Assembly: GCA_036396755.1 (NCBI GenBank)
Contig: DASWKG010000117.1
Span: 1-9,576, forward strand
Direction of reading: 5' to 3'
Length of the DNA stretch: 9,576 bases
DNA from: DASWKG01 sp036396755
Lineage (GTDB): Bacteria > Actinomycetota > UBA4738 > CALAEC01
Part shown: one piece after another, positions 6,318-9,576 of the stretch
How positions within the stretch are numbered: position 1 is the first letter of the stretch
Layout of the letters: each line of letters begins with the position of its first letter
Position numbers and translations under genes: made by a program
Notes under the pieces: model-generated
The model's input: the letters and a program-made list of their open reading frames with translations, nothing else
Told to the model about the DNA's origin: nothing
Database searches by the model: none

Positions 6318-7181
6318 CTACGCGGGGCGCAGCTCGAGCAGGGTCGCCTCGGGCCGGCAGAAGAGGCGGAAGGGCGCGTACTTGCTCGTGCCCATGCCCG
6401 GCGAGACGTGGACGAAGCCGGTGCCCACCCTCGCCACGCCGCGGGCCATCCAGCGCGGGATCGGGCTGTTCGTGACGAGGGCACCGAAACCCGGCAGGCG
6501 GACCTGGCCGCCGTGCGTGTGGCCGGCGACGACGAGGTCGTAGCCCAGCGCGACCAGCTCGGGCGCCGGGTCGGGGGAGTGGACCACCGCGAGCCCGAAC
6601 GCCTCGGGGTCCTTCCGGTGCACGCCGGTGATGTCGGCGCGGTGGATGTGGGGATCGTCCATCCCCCCGACCTCGAGCCGGGTCTCGCTCGCGCGGAGAT
6701 CGCTCGTCAGGTTCTCGAGGTGCATCCAGCCACGCGCCTCGAGCTGCCGCACCAGCTCGGGGCCGCGCCCCCGGCGACCCACCCGCCGCTTCCGGCGCCG
6801 ATGCCCGATGAAGTAGCGCAAGTAGTTGAGCGGCCGGGGCGCGTAGATGTCGTTCGAGCCGAGCACGAAGTAGGAGGCGAGGCGACCGCGTGCCGTGTCG
6901 AGGGCGTGCACCACGTCCTCGACGGCCTCCGGCTCACCCACCATGTCGCCGGTCACCACGGTGATGTCGGCTTCCGGCAGCGACGCGATGAACCGATGTT
7001 TCCGCTCGTCGCCGGCGGTCATGTGCAGGTCGGACAGGTGAAGGATGTCGAGGGGTGGGCCCGCCGGTAGGATGTCGAGGCGACGGCGGACGAGCCGGTA
7101 CCACCTGCGCTCGATGAACACGGCATACAGCACGACGGTCGTGCCGGCCAGGAGCGACCCGAGGACGATCCACCAACCCAC
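6318..7181 (-). CDS. Membrane-anchored metallophosphoesterase (YkuE/YaeI-like)
   Basis: This 287-residue calcineurin-like phosphoesterase probably hydrolyses a phosphomonoester or diester at the membrane using a two-metal centre. Residues 5-22 form one hydrophobic segment, followed by an Arg-rich stretch (RRWYRLVRRR) that would hold the catalytic domain in the cytosol by the positive-inside rule. Metal motifs in order are SDLH (Asp51, His53), TGD (Asp79), GSND (108-111), VVHSPD (His201) and AGHTHGGQ (219-226). GSND stands where most relatives have GNHD. A very basic loop lies at residues 127-139. The end, KYAPFRLFCRPEATLLEL, is typical of the YkuE-like group. The GTG start directly precedes the membrane segment and has a TAGACT at leaderless distance. 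It diverges from yqeY and lies 49 bases upstream of the STAND operon. In other Actinobacteria this gene often neighbours a class A PBP gene, as here. The substrate is unknown. Confidence 0.9.
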   Translation of the reverse strand: MGWWIVLGSLLAGTTVVLYAVFIERRWYRLVRRRLDILPAGPPLDILHLSDLHMTAGDERKHRFIASLPEADITVVTGDMVGEPEAVEDVVHALDTARGRLASYFVLGSNDIYAPRPLNYLRYFIGHRRRKRRVGRRGRGPELVRQLEARGWMHLENLTSDLRASETRLEVGGMDDPHIHRADITGVHRKDPEAFGLAVVHSPDPAPELVALGYDLVVAGHTHGGQVRLPGFGALVTNSPIPRWMARGVARVGTGFVHVSPGMGTSKYAPFRLFCRPEATLLELRPA

Positions 7182-7188
7182 GAGGTGA
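7182..7188 (+). promoter_or_regulatory. Shine-Dalgarno deciding the yqeY start
   Basis: GAGGTGA matches the 16S rRNA 3' end complement over seven bases and lies five bases before the GTG at 7194. The alternative in-frame GTG at 7185 lies inside this site and has no ribosome-binding site of its own, so 7194 is preferred. Confidence 0.7.
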
Positions 7189-7193
7189 GTCTA
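7182..7193 (-). promoter_or_regulatory. Candidate -10 (TAGACT) for leaderless transcription of the metallophosphoesterase gene
   Basis: On the minus strand TAGACT (7193-7188) fits TANNNT. Its last base as -7 puts +1 at 7181, the G of the GTG start. No -35 is convincing. The element lies in the 12 bases between the two divergent start codons and overlaps the yqeY ribosome-binding region. Confidence 0.4.
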
Positions 7194-7637
7194 GTGACGA
7201 AGGACCGCGTTTCGGAGGAACTCAAGGACGCGATGCGGGCGCGGGACCGTGACCGCCTGGACGCGCTTCGCATGCTCCTCACCTCGGTCAAGAACAAGGA
7301 GGTCGAGCTGGGGCACCAGCTCACCGACGACGAGTTCGTCCAGGTCGTCTCCACCGAGGTGAAGCGCCGGAAGGAGGCGGCCGACGCCTACGAGCAGGGC
7401 GGGCGCGAGGAGCTGCTCCGCAAGGAGCGCGCCGAGCAGGCGATCCTCGAGGCCTACCTGCCCGAGCAGCTCTCCGAGGACGAGACTCGCGCGCTCGTCG
7501 ACGAGGCCGTGAGCGCGACCGGCGCCTCGGGACCGGGCGACCTCGGCAAGGTCATGGGCTACGTGATGGGGAAGGCCAAGGGCCGCATCGACGGCGGCGA
7601 GGTCAACCGCCTCGTCCGCGAGCGTCTCCCCGAGTAA
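7194..7637 (+). CDS. yqeY: GatB/YqeY domain protein
   Basis: This 147-residue protein matches the YqeY family across its whole length. It has an N-terminal helical half (LKDAMRARDRDRLDALRMLL, about residues 8-27, then SVKNKEVE) and a C-terminal half related to the tail domain of the GatB amidotransferase subunit: AYLPEQLSEDE, the GDLGKVMGYVMGKAKGRIDG region and a final VNRLVRERL. Family members are small cytosolic proteins thought to bind tRNA or assist tRNA-dependent amidation; the exact role is not settled. Residues are mostly charged, with no signal peptide. The GTG at 7194 was chosen because GAGGTGA sits at proper spacing, and the resulting length suits the family. It diverges from the phosphoesterase gene and converges on the PBP gene. 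Its promoter must lie inside the phosphoesterase coding region; TAGGAT at 7068-7073 is a weak candidate. It ends six bases before a large palindrome. Confidence 0.92.
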   Translation: MTKDRVSEELKDAMRARDRDRLDALRMLLTSVKNKEVELGHQLTDDEFVQVVSTEVKRRKEAADAYEQGGREELLRKERAEQAILEAYLPEQLSEDETRALVDEAVSATGASGPGDLGKVMGYVMGKAKGRIDGGEVNRLVRERLPE

Positions 7638-7642
7638 CCCCC

Positions 7643-7697
7643 CCCGTTCTGATGTCATCCAGCCTCGGTATTCGAGGCTGTGTGTCAACAGAACGGG
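7643..7697. repeat. 55-base imperfect palindrome filling the yqeY/PBP convergent gap; candidate bidirectional terminator
   Basis: Outer arms CCCGTTCTG (7643-7651) and CAGAACGGG (7689-7697) are perfect complements. Inner arms CAGCCTCG (7660-7667) and CGAGGCTG (7673-7680) are also perfect, around the loop GTATT. Both share one axis at 7670, and five of the eight positions between them also pair (one as G-U), giving 22 of 25 possible pairs in a single hairpin. It lies between the stop of yqeY and the stop of the PBP gene. There is no U-tract after it on either strand, so it is not a textbook intrinsic terminator. A REP-like dispersed element is an alternative. Confidence 0.85.
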
Positions 7698-9575
7698 TTA
7701 GGGGGTGGGGGTGGGGCTCGGGGTGGGAGTCGGTGAGGGGGTCGGCTCGGGGGTGGGGGTCGGCTCCGTCTTCTTCTTGTACTCGTAGACCGAGATCGTG
7801 ACGGTGGCGCCCTCGGGGGCCTTCGTGCCCTCGCCCGGCGCCACCGCGAAGACGATGCCGCCCTCGCTCTCGTTGTTCGTCTTCTCGTAGACCACCGAGA
7901 CGATGAGCCCCGCCTTGTTCAGCGCCTGCGTGGCCTGGGCCTCGGTCAGGCCGATGACCTCGGGGATCTTCACCTTCGGCGCCTTGCCGTTGCTCACCTC
8001 GATCGTCACGCCGGTCCCGAGCGTCGCCTCCGACCCGGCCGCCGGCGACTGCGCCACGATGAGGCCCTCCTTCTCCAGCGAGGGGACCTGCTTCACGATC
8101 GCGCGGAACCCGGCCTCGCCGAGGATCCGGACGCCCTCGGCCTGCTCCTTCCCCACGACCTTGGGGACCGGCTCGGTCGGCCACTCGATGACCGGCGTGC
8201 CCGGGAAGTCGATCAGCGGCAACCCCTCCATGGCCACCACCATGAAGTCGTGCCAGATGTTGGCGGGGATCGTGCCGCCGTAGACCTTTGAGACGAAGCC
8301 GTGCGGCGTCGAGACGTTGATCATGGGAATGACGGCCTCTTGATGCCCGACCCACACCGAGCTGCAGGTCTGGGCCGTGCAGCCCGCGAACCACGCGTCG
8401 CCGTTGTCGTTCGTGGAGCCGGTCTTGCCGAACGCCGCGCGGGGGTAGAGGCTCGCCGCGGAGCCGGTCCCGCCGCTGACCACGGTCTCCAGCAGGTTCA
8501 CCGTGAGGTTGGCGATGTCGGGGTCCACCACCTGCTCGCAGTCGGGGCGGGGGTGCTCGGGGGTCTTGGGGAAGCCCTTGAGGGGCTCGCCGCGCCGGTC
8601 GAGCACCGTCGTGATCCCGACCGGCTCGCAGTGCTTGCCGTTGTTGGCGAGGGTCGCGTACGCCTCGGCCATCTCGAGCGGCGTCACCGAGAATACGCCG
8701 AGCGTCAGCGAGCACACCGGGTCGAGCGGGCTGTCGATCCCCATGCGGTGGGCGACCTCGACCACGTTCTCGAGGCCCGCGTCCACCGAGAGCTGGACGA
8801 ACACGGCATTCACCGAGTTGGTGGTGGCCGCCGACACGGGCATCAGCCCGCCGCTGCCGTCGGCGTTGTTGACCACGTAGTGGCCGGCGGACCCGCAGTC
8901 GACGTCCTGGCCGCTCCGCCCGTTGTAGACGGTCGAGGGCGGGATCCCCTGCTCGAAGGCGGCCACGAGCGTGAACATCTTGAACGCCGATCCCGACTGG
9001 CGGCCGGTGCCGCCCTCGCCGGTCGCGAGGTTCACCTGGGATTTCTCGAAGTCGGTGCTGCTGACCAGGGCCTTGATCGCGCCGGTCTTCGTCTCGATCG
9101 AGGCGATGGCCGTCTCGGGGTGCTCGGGCTCGGGGAGCCAGTCGTGGGCGGTCCGGTCGCCGGCCGCCTGCAGCTTCGGCTCCAGCGTGGTGAAGATCTT
9201 CAGGCCGCCCTGGAAGAGCGTCCGCTCCCGCGCCCGGTAGGTGTCGCCGAACCGGGTGTCGGAGAGGATCTGGCGCTTCACGTAGTTCACGAAGAAGGGC
9301 GCCTTCTGCTCCTCGGTGACGTCGCGGACGTGCACGTTGAGCTTCGTGGCGCGGGCCGCCTCGACCTCCTCGGGGGTCGCGCAGAGGTCCCGGACGCACC
9401 CCACCGTCGCGATCCGGTCGAGGACGATGTTGCGCCGTTCGAGCGCGGCATCCTTGTCGTTGACCGGGCTGAATTCGTTCGGCGAGGCGACGAGCCCGGC
9501 CAGCATCGCGGCCTCGCCCAGCGTGAGGTCCTTCGGCTGCTTCCCGAAGTAGTACTCGGCCGCGGTCCCGATGCC
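7698..9575 (-). CDS. Class A penicillin-binding protein with PASTA repeats (N-terminus outside window)
   Basis: The visible 625 residues are the C-terminal part of a bifunctional peptidoglycan synthase that polymerises and cross-links cell wall outside the membrane. The first residues (AAEYYFGKQPKDLTLGEAAMLAG) are the end of the GT51 transglycosylase domain. The transpeptidase follows, with nucleophile SAFK (visible residues 196-199, codons near 8990), SVN (254-256) and KTG (384-386). Two PASTA domains follow, about visible residues 470-530 and 534-598, and the protein ends in a 23-residue Thr/Pro/Glu/Ser tail. Eight cysteines lie outside the membrane. The start codon, transmembrane anchor and most of GT51 are beyond the right edge; an internal ATG at 9506 is not the start because homology continues upstream. 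The domain order and the adjacent YqeY and phosphoesterase genes recall PonA2 of mycobacteria. The stop TAA is adjacent to the 7643-7697 palindrome. Confidence 0.95.
   Translation of the reverse strand, partial: GIGTAAEYYFGKQPKDLTLGEAAMLAGLVASPNEFSPVNDKDAALERRNIVLDRIATVGCVRDLCATPEEVEAARATKLNVHVRDVTEEQKAPFFVNYVKRQILSDTRFGDTYRARERTLFQGGLKIFTTLEPKLQAAGDRTAHDWLPEPEHPETAIASIETKTGAIKALVSSTDFEKSQVNLATGEGGTGRQSGSAFKMFTLVAAFEQGIPPSTVYNGRSGQDVDCGSAGHYVVNNADGSGGLMPVSAATTNSVNAVFVQLSVDAGLENVVEVAHRMGIDSPLDPVCSLTLGVFSVTPLEMAEAYATLANNGKHCEPVGITTVLDRRGEPLKGFPKTPEHPRPDCEQVVDPDIANLTVNLLETVVSGGTGSAASLYPRAAFGKTGSTNDNGDAWFAGCTAQTCSSVWVGHQEAVIPMINVSTPHGFVSKVYGGTIPANIWHDFMVVAMEGLPLIDFPGTPVIEWPTEPVPKVVGKEQAEGVRILGEAGFRAIVKQVPSLEKEGLIVAQSPAAGSEATLGTGVTIEVSNGKAPKVKIPEVIGLTEAQATQALNKAGLIVSVVYEKTNNESEGGIVFAVAPGEGTKAPEGATVTISVYEYKKKTEPTPTPEPTPSPTPTPSPTPTP
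7701..7769 (-). repeat. Low-complexity Thr-Pro tail coding region of the PBP, G-tract rich on the plus strand
   Basis: The last 23 codons of the PBP alternate Thr or Ser or Glu with Pro. On the plus strand this gives G-runs at 7701-7705, 7707-7711, 7713-7716, 7720-7723, 7725-7727, 7737-7741, 7749-7753 and 7755-7759. The first four runs are joined by loops of one to three bases and form a strong G-quadruplex motif. Slippage in this tract may vary the tail length between strains. Confidence 0.85.
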
Positions 9576-9576
9576 G

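Noticed and set aside
6269..6484. Extension of the STAND frame to an ATG at 6484
   Set aside because: The added residues are Ser/Arg/Ala-rich, run into the phosphoesterase coding region, and lack conservation features. The cyclase domain starts directly after the GTG at 6268.
7603..9399. 598-codon minus-strand frame shifted relative to the PBP frame
   Set aside because: Arg/Gly-rich shadow; the alternative frame carries SxxK, SxN, KTG and PASTA repeats.
1..9576. tRNA, rRNA, CRISPR, insertion sequence, toxin-antitoxin or phage-defence genes
   Set aside because: Every gap between genes is 60 bases or less and contains no tRNA-like fold, repeat array or transposase. No coding region shows such a domain; the STAND protein has no nuclease or membrane effector of the kind seen in Avs-type defence.

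Overview
The window looks like chromosomal DNA of a GC-rich actinobacterium (Actinomycetota), probably from an uncultured or deep-branching lineage. The evidence is very high GC with G/C-rich third codon positions, mostly GTG starts, two or three putative leaderless promoters, a class A penicillin-binding protein with PASTA repeats and a Thr-Pro tail, and a cyclase-STAND-TPR signalling protein of a kind abundant in Actinobacteria. The assignment is inferred from these traits; no 16S or tRNA gene is present. Coding density is close to complete, no gene-free stretch exceeds 60 bases, and I see no mobile element, CRISPR array or RNA gene.

Layout. Positions 1-1658 run on the plus strand: the end of a small zinc-ribbon protein, a GT4 glycosyltransferase, and a stand-alone cyclic-nucleotide-binding-domain (CNBD) protein with its own putative leaderless promoter. 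Facing them, 7181-1714 on the minus strand carries four co-directional genes. These are a membrane-anchored metallophosphoesterase and then, after a 49-base gap holding a good promoter candidate, three genes fused by ATGA and GTGA overlaps: a class III cyclase-like/STAND ATPase/TPR protein, a second CNBD protein, and an FAD-dependent monooxygenase-like protein. Divergent from the phosphoesterase, with only 12 bases between start codons, is yqeY (7194-7637). Convergent with yqeY is a class A PBP (7698 to beyond the right edge). A 55-base near-perfect palindrome occupies the yqeY/PBP gap and is followed by dense G-tracts.

How the genes may work together. The PBP, YqeY and phosphoesterase trio resembles a neighbourhood common in Actinobacteria (compare the ponA2 region of Mycobacterium) and is probably housekeeping for envelope and translation. 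The most unusual part is the overlapping triplet. Its cyclase domain keeps the metal aspartates but has replaced the substrate Lys and the transition-state Asn, and its partner CNBD has lost the phosphate-binding Arg. The nearby plus-strand CNBD protein keeps that Arg. The triplet may therefore be a signalling module repurposed away from canonical cAMP chemistry, coupled to a redox enzyme. That is inference; the residue changes and overlaps are read directly from the sequence.
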